DNA of 64,000 nt from Doryteuthis pealeii (Eukaryota > Mollusca > Cephalopoda > Myopsida > Loliginidae): NCBI GenBank assembly GCA_023376005.1, contig CM042151.1, positions 75,620,539-75,684,538 of the forward strand, read 5' to 3'. The notes below the pieces were generated by a model. The model searched no databases, had not been told where the DNA came from, and worked only from the letters and a program-made list of their open reading frames with translations. Shown here piece by piece: positions 44,141 to 53,611 of this stretch; within the stretch, counting starts at the first letter, position 1; every line of letters begins with the position of its first letter. A program made the translations under genes and the position numbers.

Positions 44141-44400
44141 GGCGCTTCAAGACTGACCATCAAATTTGGAACCACCTTACCTTTCCTGCTTTCCTATCAA
44201 AATGTGATAACCTGACGTGTTCATGCCTTCAAATCTGATTTTTGCGACTGGCCCTATCACCACCCACAACTACCCAAATATCTATTTCTCAATTTTGAAC
44301 CCACCAATTCTATTTGCCTCTTGATATTTTCACCTTTTTTTAAAAAGAAATTCCTTTCTGACTGTCCTGTATTAATTCAAATAAACTAATTCATGCTGAT
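44141..44400 (+). other. Candidate exon with strong splice acceptor and downstream AATAAA
   Basis: A long pyrimidine tract (CTTTTCCTCTTTTCTCCCTC) ends in CAG at 44138-44140, a textbook acceptor. After it, one frame runs GASRLTIKFGTT... for about 24 codons to a stop and another runs WRFKTDHQIW... for about 32 codons. AATAAA follows at about 44380. This stretch matches no repeat family in the window. It could be a last exon of an upstream gene or a 5' exon of the zinc-finger gene; no RNA evidence is available. Confidence 0.25.
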
Positions 44401-45444
44401 CATGCACCTTATCATTCAGCACTGATCCTGACTTCTGGCTTGTGCTAACCTTACTAGCTGAATCTCTCGCCCCTTTTTTTCCCTGGAATTATCTTCCTAA
44501 AAACTGGATCCTGCCCATCTTTTCACGAACATAACCTTGTTCCAAACCATAGCTGACACAATCAGTTTTATTTTCACTCCAGATCTTAATCTTGACTTTT
44601 AGCTTTCCTGCAGATCGATTGAAAAATTTGCATAAAATGGTCAACCAGTGACTTAACCTACCAGCTGAAACCCCTTAGAGCCAAATACTCTCTCTCTCTC
44701 ACCAATGTGTTTCTTGCTAGTCTTAGAGAATCTACATTATTTATCCAACTATTAGCCACAATCTAAAGAATTTACAGAAATAACAACTTTTTAGGAAAAA
44801 AAATTTTTTTTCTCATACTCTTTCTTTCAACATGTATCATATATCTACAGAAATTCACAAAATCATGGATGAATATACTCAGTTTCACTGCCTGTTATTT
44901 GGTGTCTAATGACTGGAGAAAGGCATATTTCCTTATTTTTATTATCATATTTCACTTGGTTAAAAAGTATTGATAATTAGTGATTCTAAGTTCATTATAC
45001 AGTCATCAACTGAGGACATATGATTGCCTCTCTAGAAATTTAATGTCAGCAACAAAGAAATTAGAAGCAAATAACTACCTTGCTCAAGGTCCTTATAAAA
45101 AAGTTATAATTGACCTTGGACTGTTCGGTAAAAAAGTAAGAAAACTTGAGAGTTAGAAATTAAAAGATAATGCAGGTCTTCTGAATAACATCACTTATTT
45201 TAATAGAAATTACAAACTGTTATATATGAATGTTTATATATATATATATAATATATATATATACTATGTTGACAGTCATTTTCCAGTGATTTCACAATAA
45301 TCTGGTTGCATTTAATTTTTGATTAGCTATTAAATCTACCATTTAAATTTATTTGGATTTACACTAAATTAGAATCCTTTTTCTCTTTTAAATTTGATTT
45401 AAAACAAAAAAAAAAGTTTTGGGATAATAAAAAAAAAAAGAAAT
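44400..45444. other. Non-repeat DNA upstream of the zinc-finger ORF
   Basis: No match to the window's repeat families except TA runs at 45234-45262. It may contain 5' UTR or promoter; no TATA box or CpG-rich patch is convincing. Confidence 0.4.
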
Positions 45445-45489
45445 TAAAAAAAAAAAGAGTTGGGAGACCAACCACTTGACGAATTTTTC

Positions 45490-46320
45490 ATGATGTACCC
45501 AAGCCAGGTAGGGTACACCATGAGCCAGAAATTTTCTTGCGAGCACTGCCCCCAGACATTTGCCCTCCATGATTTGCTTAAGGCTCATATCCGTTCCACT
45601 CATGCTGCCTCAGCCTTTTTGCAACAGCAAAGGAACTTTCGCTGTGCTGTATGTGACAAAGGCTTCACGCAGCGGACAAACCTACGTACGCACGAGCGTG
45701 TGCACTCTGGCGAACGGCCATACAAATGCACCATGTGCACAAAGGCGTTCTACCAACGTACCAACCTGCGCAACCATATACGCACACACACTAACGAGCG
45801 TCCATATGTTTGTACAGAGTGTGGACGTGCTTTCACACAACGGGGGAACCTCTACCTGCACGAACGAATCCACTCTGGGGTAAGGCCATTTGAATGCAAC
45901 GTGTGCCATCGTACGTTTACCCAGAAGGGCAACTTGAAAAGTCATCTGAAGACGCACGAAAAGAAGAAAGACGGCCGAGATGGAGACCTGCCTGTTATTC
46001 TCGAGCCATCACCAAGTGGACCACTGACTGCTAACCATGGCAGTGCAACGTTCTCTTGTGGTGAATGCCACAAAGTTTTTCACCGACGTTCTTTGTTGAA
46101 ATGCCATGAGAAGACCCATCAGATACAACGTGAAAATGCCGCCAGTGATGCGGATGTTCTCTTGGAAACGGTAGCAGCCGCAGTAGAGGCAACCAAAAGC
46201 CGTAAAATTCTTATTTCTGAAAAGAAAATTCCGGCTATCCAGTCGGCGGTCATTCAAATGCCTACATCACTATCACATCAACCCAGCGGTCATGTTTTTC
46301 CTGACCGTTCATCATCCTGA
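45490..46320 (+). CDS. Six-finger C2H2 zinc-finger protein, single coding exon
   Basis: Probable nuclear DNA-binding regulator. From ATG 45490 the protein is 276 residues. Six C2H2 fingers are visible, with zinc ligands at about C17/C20/H33/H38 (HX4H spacing), C52/C55/H68/H72, C80/C83/H96/H100, C108/C111/H124/H128, C136/C139/H152/H156 and, after a 33-residue gap rich in D, P and S, C190/C193/H206/H210. Fingers 2-5 are joined by TGEKP-like linkers (SGERP, TNERP, SGVRP), so they form one DNA-reading block. Their -1 to 6 helix residues are QRTNLRT, QRTNLRN, QRGNLYL and QKGNLKS. The C-terminal 66 residues hold no recognised domain. The frame opens after a TAA at 45445. ATG 45490 is the first Met but has a weak context; ATG 45520 (CACCATGA) has a near-ideal Kozak context and would give 266 residues. 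No KRAB, BTB or SCAN domain is seen, and no intron interrupts the ORF. An upstream non-coding or coding exon cannot be excluded. Confidence 0.9.
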   Translation: MMYPSQVGYTMSQKFSCEHCPQTFALHDLLKAHIRSTHAASAFLQQQRNFRCAVCDKGFTQRTNLRTHERVHSGERPYKCTMCTKAFYQRTNLRNHIRTHTNERPYVCTECGRAFTQRGNLYLHERIHSGVRPFECNVCHRTFTQKGNLKSHLKTHEKKKDGRDGDLPVILEPSPSGPLTANHGSATFSCGECHKVFHRRSLLKCHEKTHQIQRENAASDADVLLETVAAAVEATKSRKILISEKKIPAIQSAVIQMPTSLSHQPSGHVFPDRSSS

Positions 46321-46859
46321 AAAATCATTTTCATCTTTTTAAAAAAAGAAAAAAAACATGTTTCTGCTAATGTGCCCTCCGGACTTCTTCAGGTATTTCT
46401 TGTCGAAATCGGGGAAACTCGGTGGACACATCAACCGAAATGTTTTGTATATAACAATAAAGATGAGGACAACAGTCCAAAAAATACAAATAATACAAAT
46501 TATCAAGCCTCATCTAAAAAATTCAGACAAAAAAACCCAAAAAACAAACAATTCAAAAAGATTAAAAAATAAAAATAAAAAAACAATTTAAAAAGATTTA
46601 AAAAACAAAAAACAAAAACAAAATGTTGCAATTAAACCATTTGTTTATCATTAAATAATGATTTTGATTCATGGTGCAGCGGCAATCAAAACAGCAATCA
46701 CATTTCCCTATAATTGGTTTCTACATTGACACAAAACAAAAACAAACAAACAAAGAAAAAAAAAAAACAACTAATTTGCGCTGCAATCAAACCACTTGTT
46801 TATTGGGCCATTACAAGCTTTTTCACGCAAAATTTCATGAAATTTTTTTCTTAAATCTC

Positions 46860-46890
<31 letters not shown>

Positions 46891-46915
46891 AAAGATACTT
46901 TTTAACAAAATAAAG
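46321..46915 (+). other. Probable 3' UTR of the zinc-finger gene, with repeat fragment and poly(A) signals
   Basis: AATAAA-type signals lie near 46451 (AACAATAAAGATG) and 46905. Bases about 46370-46530 match a repeat also found near 25275-25330, 25795-25880 and 12210-12260, so at least part of the 3' UTR is transposon-derived. The rest is A-rich simple sequence ending in a long A run (46860-46890). Which signal is used cannot be told from sequence. Confidence 0.4.
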
Positions 46916-46980
46916 GTATATGATAGCTAACTGGGTAAAACCCTAGGCCAGTACTTTAACTTCCAGGGATAAAATTCAAA

Positions 46981-46981
46981 C

Positions 46982-47005
<24 letters not shown>
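46981..47005. repeat. (TA)n microsatellite
   Basis: Followed by CACACACACAGAG, at the edge of the first small TIR element. Confidence 0.9.
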
Positions 47006-47011
<6 letters not shown>

Positions 47012-47015
<4 letters not shown>

Positions 47016-47265
47016 GAGTGTTTCAGATAAACTAATATCATTTCATAATGTAATGACTTGACTAATTCTCATTCAGATGATCTCAAATTTTAATTTAACA
47101 TTTTAAATGCTTTTATTATCCAATGAATGAAACTTCTATACCTGAAAAAGAAAAAGAAAACAGAATTTTGAGTTTTTTTATACTTGCTGTTAAAATATAA
47201 GATTATTTGTACAAAAATTGGTCAAGTTAGTTGATTATGAAAATATGTCAATTTCTCTGAAAAAC
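47012..47265. mobile_element. Small TIR element, copy 1
   Basis: GAGTGTTTCAGATAAACTAA...ATATGTCAATTTCTCTGAAAA: inverted ends of about 25 bp, bounded by TA/CA repeats. Similar throughout to 47430-47665. No transposase. Confidence 0.65.
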
Positions 47266-47267
47266 TG

Positions 47268-47271
<4 letters not shown>

Positions 47272-47321
<50 letters not shown>

Positions 47322-47368
47322 GTGTCTATAAAGTCTGTATGCACTTTAAAGAATTGTGGACAACCTGC

Positions 47369-47432
<64 letters not shown>
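47272..47432. repeat. (CA)n, mariner-end-like spacer, (GT)n and (TA)n
   Basis: (CA)n at 47272-47319; AGGGTGTCTATAAAGTCTGT (a mariner-end-like motif) at about 47320; then (GT)n 47368-47391 and (TA)n 47392-47429. Confidence 0.85.
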
Positions 47433-47665
47433 TTTCAGAAAAGTTGATATCGGTTTGTAATCTAATAACTTGATCAACTCTCATTCAAATTACCTTGAAT
47501 TTCAATTTGAAACACTTTTTCTTTTCGAGTGAATTGCACTTCTATATCTGAAAAAAAAAAGAATTTTGAGTTGTTTTTACACTTGTTAAAATTTGAGATT
47601 AATTGAAAGAGAATTGGTCAAGTTATTAGAATATGAAATTATATCAATTTTTCTGAAACACCCTA
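47430..47665. mobile_element. Small TIR element, copy 2
   Basis: GAGTTTCAGAAAAGTTGATA...TTATATCAATTTTTCTGAAACACCC. The inverted ends and the internal TTGGTCAAGTTA are shared with copy 1. Flanked on both sides by (TA)n. Confidence 0.7.
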
Positions 47666-47680
47666 TATATAATTATATAT

Positions 47681-47732
<52 letters not shown>

Positions 47733-47942
47733 CAATATTTTCACATATCTGCTGCTGAATCCCTGGTTAACATGTACTTGAACTGTACTTTTGATACTCA
47801 ACATCTATACCAGTGGTCCTTAACTTTCTGAGAGACCTTGGTTCATGAAACTGAAAACAGACACTTTTAACCTATTTGTAATAACAATAATATTAATGGT
47901 GGTGTTCTGTAGAATGTATTTATCCCGACTATAACCATAAAC

Positions 47943-47978
<36 letters not shown>

Positions 47979-47980
47979 AA
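47666..47980. repeat. (TA)n microsatellites
   Basis: TA runs at 47666-47728 and 47946-47975 with non-repeat DNA between. Confidence 0.9.
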
Positions 47981-48049
47981 AGATACATTTATCATATAAA
48001 GAAAAGTGCTTTATGAATTTGTGGGCATTAGTAGTAATGATATTATGCA

Positions 48050-48930
48050 AATAATAATGTTGACAAAATGGATGCTCAGAACTTTGAGTATTTCTATGAT
48101 AAAACCCATTTGCAATGCATTTCTATAGTAAACAAAACAATTTGCACTGCTTTTTTTATTTAGCAAAAATCATTTGCAATGCATTTTGTTGGTAAGAGTG
48201 AGTTTTTTTTAAATTATTTTTATTTTTTTAAAATTTTCTTCTCCAGTAAAAGTAATTTGCTGTGAATTTCTCTAGTGGAAGTCACTTGTGGTGCATTTCT
48301 ATAATAGAAGCCACTTGCGGTGCATTTCTCTAGTAGAAGCCACTTGCGGTGCATTTCTCTAGTAGAAGCCACTTGCGGTGCATTTCTATAGTAGAAGTCA
48401 CTTGCAGTGCATTTCTCTTGTAGAAGCCACTTGCGGTGCATTTCTCTTGTAGAAGTCACTTGCAGTGCATTTCTCTAGTGGAAGTCACTTGCAGTGCATT
48501 TCTCTAGTGGAAGTCACTTGTGGTACATTTCTCTAGTGGAAGTCACTTGCGGTACATTTCTCTAGTGGAAGTCACTTGCAATGCATTTCTCTTGAAGAAG
48601 TCACTTGCGGTGAATTTCTATGGTAGAAGTCACTTGCAGTTCATTTGTATGCTAAATATCATTTGTAATGCATTTCGATAAAATTATTTGCATTTCATTT
48701 CCCTAGTAAAAAACATTTGCAATCTATTTTTTTTCTTTACAACAAAATTGTTTGCAATGCTTTTCTATAAGAAAATAATTTGCATGAATTACTATTATCA
48801 AACTCATTGACAATGTGTTTTGTTTTTTTTTTTGTTCTTTTGTTTAATTTTTTTAAGTAAACCTAATTTGAAATGCATTTTTATCACAAAATCATTTTCA
48901 GTGCATTTTTATAGTAAATAAAATCAACTT
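48050..48930. repeat. 29-bp minisatellite with decaying edges
   Basis: Core 48245-48660: about 14 units of CACTTGCGGTGCATTTCTCT then AGTAGAAGT/C. On both sides the unit decays to versions such as CATTTGCAATGCATTTCTAT. There are no unique spacers, so it is not CRISPR-like. Confidence 0.9.
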
Positions 48931-49499
48931 TTAAAAAAAAGAAAAAAAAAAGAAAGTTTTTTAACCATATTTTTTTAATATATGTATATGCCAATAAGAA
49001 AATGAAAACACAACTACTTTTGGATATTGTGGCCAAGCCTGTTTCTGTCTGTATACCCATATCTCTGAACACCCTAACAAACGATGCAATTTTGTATTTC
49101 ATGAAATTTTGATTTTTAGAATCATTTAACTGAAAAGGAGCCAGTTTCCTTTTTGTCATTTAGACATTTTTGTGTAAAAGAAAAAAAAAATCATATCCTA
49201 AAAAGAACTTTTAAGATAAACATGTGTCTTCTGCAAAATTTCCAGGAGAAAATTAAGAAGTTCTACACTTTGATCTATAGTTTAAAAAAAAAAAAAAAAA
49301 TGGATTCAGCCTATCAGAAAAATATGATTTTTTAAGTCTTATGATAAAGGTAAGACTTAAACAAGCAGGTATCCCTATGTTTCTGTTACTTTTGTCTATT
49401 TGTTCCTATTCCATGTTTAATGTGATTTTGACAAAATAAAATTAGCCTGAAAAGGTTAATGAGGTTTTCAGGATTTATTTTAATTCAGTTAGCACCTGC

Positions 49500-49770
49500 T
49501 ATCATCATCATCATCATGGTGTGCTGGCCAGTGGTGTATCTATGGAAAATAACACCTATGGCAAGCACTGGAATTGTGCCCCTGTCTGTATATTTAACAT
49601 CCATTTTTCAGATAACTTTACCATATAATTGAGTTAATCTTTTCATCATCATCCTCATGGTGTGCTGGCCAGTGGTGTATCTATGGAAAATAGCATCTAT
49701 GACAAGCAATGGAATTGCTCCCTTATCTGAATATCTAACATCTATTTTTCTGATAAATTTACCATATAAT
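49500..49770. repeat. Two direct copies of a 130-bp unit led by (ATC)n
   Basis: CATCATCATGGTGTGCTGGCC...TCTATGGAAAATA...ACATC(C/T)ATTTTTC occurs at 49508 and 49645, and a third copy follows the fold-back at 50960-51090. The ATC-rich edge resembles LINE 3' ends on the minus strand. Confidence 0.75.
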
Positions 49771-49777
49771 TTTGTAA

Positions 49778-50942
49778 GATCAAGTCTCCAATAAGCACCC
49801 TAGCTTATGAAGCTAATGGAATGTTCACATTTTAACTTGTCATCGGTAAGCTTTGCTTCAAAAATTTGTAAACAAAACAACAAACTGTATTTTTATTTGA
49901 ATAATCATATCTGCATTTCTTATCTGATTAAATAAGGACAATTTTAATATAAAAAAATTGACTTTTTTTTTTTCTTCTTCTTTTTGTAATTTATCCTAAG
50001 TGTTGAAAAAAATATTCATAAACTTCTGATTATATTATTCTCTCTTGTTCATTATTTCACATGAGTACCAGTTTTTGATTTTAGTAAAAAAATATTCATA
50101 AACTTCTGATTATATTATTCTCTCTTGTTCATTATTTCACATGAGTACCAGTTTTTGATTTTAGTAAAAAAATATTCATAAACTTCTGATTATATTATTC
50201 TCTCTTGTTCATTATTTCACATGAGTACCAGTTTTTGATTTTAGTAAAAAAAATATTCATAAACTTCTGATTATATTATTCTCTCTTGTTCATTATTTCA
50301 CATGAGTACCAGTTTTTGATTTTAGTAAAAAATATTCATAAACTTCTGATTATATTATTCTCTCTTGTTCATTATTTCACATGAGTACCAGTTTTTGATT
50401 TTAGTAAAAAAATATTTATTTGGTACTACTGATAAATTAATATTTTAATTTTCAATAAATATATGCTTTTTTTAAAACATTTTTGAAAATATTAATTTTG
50501 ATCACATGGTTGGCACATGTAATCAAATTAAAATTCAATAGCAAAATCTTTTTCTTAAATAAACACTTTTTAATCAGAAGTTTATGAATATTTTTCAACA
50601 CTTATGATAAATAAAAAAAAAAGAAAAAAAAGAAAAAGTAGACATGTTTTTATATTAAAATAGTTTTTATTTACTCAGAAGAGAAATGCAGATATGTTTA
50701 TTTAAATAAAAATACAGTTTGTATTTACAAAATATTTTTTATGTTTATTTAAATAAAAGGATGTTGTTTATAAATAGTATCACACAATTTGTAAAATTTG
50801 TTTTTGGTCATATACAATATAATTGCAAAAAATCATCTGTTGGTTTGTGTACAAATGTTTGAGGCAGAACTTTGCAGTGATGAGTTAAAATGTGAACCTT
50901 CCATTGGCTTCATGGTCTAGGGTGCTTATTGGAGACTTGATC
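49778..50942. mobile_element. 1.17-kb fold-back element with an internal 80-bp satellite
   Basis: GATCAAGTCTCCAATAAGCA (49778) is mirrored by TGCTTATTGGAGACTTGATC ending at 50942. The arms stay complementary for roughly 230-290 bp (for example CATATCTGCATTTCT / AGAAATGCAGATATG). Imperfect flanking repeats ATTTTGTAA and ATTTTGTTAA may be the TSD. No transposase ORF. Confidence 0.85.
50012..50410. repeat. 80-bp satellite, 5 copies
   Basis: CATAAACTTCTGATTATATT begins at 50017, 50097, 50177, 50258 and 50337. The copies are nearly identical, so the expansion is recent. The unit starts with the end of the fold-back's left arm. Confidence 0.97.
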
Positions 50943-51099
50943 CATTTTGTTAATCTTTTCATTATCATCTGCATGGCGTACTGGCCAGTGGTATATCTAC
51001 AGAAAATAGCACCTATGGCATGCACAGGAATTGTTCCCTTGTCTGAATATCTAACATCCATTTTTCAGATAACTTTACCATATCATTTTTAAAAATCTT

Positions 51100-51410
51100 T
51101 TCATCATCATCATCATCATCATCATGGGTTGGCTTCGTGATTGAAGATTAAGAGGGTGGTCCATGTTGACAGCAGTTCTCTGTTCGGGTAGATCAATGGC
51201 AATGAACAATTTATGGCACTACTAAAAATTACAATTACTCTTGTCTTTCACTGAGGCAAATTAGTCTATGATATGGTGAAAATTCCATTTTTTCAGTTTC
51301 TTCTCTTTCTGCACTCAGCAGAGCAAGATCACAGAGTCTGCCTTGATCCATGAAGGCTCTAAAATATGAAAGTTATTAGTTTGATCATTTATCTTTCACA
51401 GTTTGTGATG
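51100..51410. other. (ATC)n and unassigned DNA
   Basis: CATCATCATCATCATC (51107-51125) followed by GGGTTGGCTTCGTG; probably another LINE 3' end on the minus strand, but no coding match is seen. Confidence 0.4.
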
Positions 51411-51413
51411 GAA

Positions 51414-51657
51414 ATTAGCATTATATATATTTACCAACCCCTCCACATGAGCAGGATGTGACACAAGGTCAATTTCTTAAGCGGAGTTTAACAGGTTTGA
51501 ATTCATAGTTTTCCTTCTCCTAGACCGGTTGCCTAACCAAGGTTAAAAAGACCAGTCTGCCCTGCTATTTATCCATAGCTGCAAGGAGAGTAGACTTCAT
51601 ACCTTTCCCAAGGGTATTAGCGCTAAGTGAAATGCAATTACCACATTAGCATTATAT
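51414..51657 (-). repeat. SINE-A with perfect 13-bp TSD
   Basis: ATTAGCATTATAT at 51414-51426 and 51645-51657 bound a 218-bp element lacking the tRNA-like head (5'-truncated at TTGCATTTCACTTAGCGC on the minus strand). Confidence 0.9.
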
Positions 51658-51670
51658 GAATAGCAAACAT

Positions 51671-52075
51671 AGACACCTGTGCTGGCTTGGTCACATCAAG
51701 AGGATGGACAAAGGTCACATCCCCAAAGACCTACTGTATGGCGAATTAGTAGAAGGCACCCGACCGGTAGGGAGACCACACCTGCCCTTTACAAGAAGGA
51801 CATGAAGAGATGCCACATCAACACCAACACATGGAATGCTGGTATAGAAAACCGAGCAGCCTGGAACTTCCTCGTCAAACAAGGGATGAAAAGGAGTGAA
51901 AAATAGAGGAAAGAAGTCGCCACAGAAAAGAGAGCCAGAAGGAAGGAGAGACAACTGCAACTCGAGCACGCATCACTGTTTGTTTTCAGTCACTGTACCA
52001 GAGATTGCCATTCAAAAATTGGCCTGTTCAGCCACTCATGCAGATGCAACATGAATAGCAACACAAAGATTGGGG
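51671..52075 (+). pseudogene. LINE C-terminal region with C2HC finger, frameshifted
   Basis: 51671-51800 reads RHLCWLGHIKRMDKGHIPKD and LLYGELVEGTRPVGRPHL. A shift at about 51790 moves on to KKDMKRCHINTNTWNAG and AWNFLVKQGM to a stop at 51904. A third frame near 51975-52050 gives FSHCTRDCHSKIGLFSHSCR, the terminal C2HC finger. This ordered set (WLGH..RM, GRP.LR..D..K.D, W, CHS.IGL.SH.R.C) is the classic C-terminus of a widespread animal LINE reverse transcriptase. The polymerase domain is absent. Confidence 0.85.
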
Positions 52076-52119
52076 AAGACACCTTCATCTTCATATACTG
52101 AACAATAATGCAAGTACCT

Positions 52120-52450
52120 TTTAAGTGGTACCCAGGATATGTGCTCTACTTACCATACTGTAGATATAAGACTGGTGCTGACAGTACGGATTCCTTTGAA
52201 TCGCTCTCACCATCCGTCCCTATTGTCCATCACATTTGGTAAGTTCTCAAAGCTGATGAATATGTTTTTGTTGGTGTGTCCATGTGTAGGAGTCCATAGG
52301 AAAATGTTGCTTATGAGATTGTCCTTACTTCTCCAGCAATTTCAAGCATGTCTTACTTGGATGGTTTATAAGATGGGAGGTAAGTGGCCATACAACTGCT
52401 TTTTTCAGGATTTGTTCAAGACAGCATGTAGCATCCTTGTGTAGTTCTCA
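52120..52450 (-). pseudogene. LINE C-terminal tail, family I
   Basis: The minus strand reads KLDENYTRMLHAVLNKS, KKQLYGHLPP, CWRSKDNLISNIFLWTPTHG and VMDNRDG in successive frames. This KLDGNYTRML...YGHLPP...CWRSKDELISD..LWTPTHG tail is common to many animal LINEs. Frameshifts and stops break it. Confidence 0.85.
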
Positions 52451-52628
52451 TCTAGCTTCTTATTTTATTTCTTTTTTTTATTTCTTTTTTTTTTTTTTTT
52501 TTTTAGAGTTTCACTGGCGCAACCATCTATTAGTACTTACACAACTACAGTTGGAAATAATTTTTATGTAAAAGAAATTCCCTTTTTTTAAAAAAAACTT
52601 TTATAATTTAGTAATGTCTATTATAATT

Positions 52629-53235
52629 CCTGCCCTGTCAGCTGGGGCGTTAAAATGCACTGACTGCACCTCTGCAGAGGGGTAAGACTCCCCCAATGGG
52701 GCCACCTGTTGGCTGAAGGTGGCGACCTGTGATGCTTAAGGATAGAACCCTGGTGGATGAGCAGTTCATGACTTGCAATACTCCACTTTGGCCCTATCTT
52801 GAGCTAGACAGGCGGTCAGAGAGGCCCCCTCCGATCAATTGGCTGGTCACGTCAAGCCCTAGTACCTATATGATTTTCCCAACCCTATTGCCCTTATGGC
52901 AAGCCCCAACCCCTTTTTATCATATGGGTGCTAGAAGGAAGTGACTGAGGGTCTACATGTCCTGGGAATGATGTTAAACTCTATCTGATTGTGAGGTTCC
53001 AGTTCTGGGGGTTTGGGGAATGTGGAGTACCCCTTCATCACCATTGCTCCCTGGTCCACTCTGACCCGGAGTGGTAGTACCTGTTAGGGTCCCATCTATG
53101 GGTTAAATAGAAAAACATGAGTTGATAAACAAAATTGTATCATCCATTAAGAATTGATTTATTTCAAAACTTTATCGGCATTAAATAACCCACTGAGGTT
53201 GATATGCTATAAAACAAAACAAACCAAAAACAAAC
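52629..53235 (+). repeat. Family C retroposon, near complete (about 600 bp)
   Basis: CCCTGTCAGCTGGGGCG to GTTGATATGCTATAAAAC plus AAACAAACC. One of the best-preserved copies. Confidence 0.85.
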
Positions 53236-53277
53236 TATTATAATTCAAAACTTAATGAATGAGATTTATGAATATTG

Positions 53278-53378
53278 GTTTAGCTTAGTCGTTAGAGCAT
53301 CCAATTAGGAACCTCAAGGTTCCAGGTTTGGTAATGTCCCTCACCAACTCAGAGTATGAGTAGCACAGGGTGCTGTTT
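53278..53378 (+). repeat. SINE-B head fragment
   Basis: GGTTTAGCTTAGTCGTTAGAGC (A box), GGTTCCAGGTTTGG (B box), CAACTCAGAGTATGAGTAGC, CACAGGG. Cut where the LINE tail starts. Confidence 0.75.
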
Positions 53379-53379
53379 C

Positions 53380-53570
53380 CAGGATTTGTTCAAAGCTGCA
53401 TGTAGTATTTTTGTGTAGTTCCCATCAATCTTTTTCTTTAAGTGTTTCGTTAGATTCCAGGTGGTGCAACCCTACAGTAGTATTGACATGGTGACAGTTA
53501 ATAGTAATAAAAATAGTGTCAAACAATAGAATTGGTGCTCCAAGAGATTTAGGAATTTAGAGATTTTTTT
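53380..53570 (-). pseudogene. LINE C-terminal tail, family I
   Basis: The minus strand reads SILL(stop)GCTTWNLTKHLKKK and DGNYTKILHAALNKSWKQ. Colinear with 55990-56215. Confidence 0.85.
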
Positions 53571-53611
53571 ATTTGTTTACTGGAAAAATCATATATTATG
53601 ATTTTCATAAA

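Noticed and set aside
48220..48459. 79-codon minus-strand ORF with repeated EMHRKW-type units
   Set aside because: A by-product of the 29-bp minisatellite, whose length is not a multiple of three, so frames change at each unit.
48230..48660. CRISPR-like array (about 29-bp repeats)
   Set aside because: Repeats are directly adjacent with no unique spacers, vary unit to unit, and lie in eukaryotic DNA.
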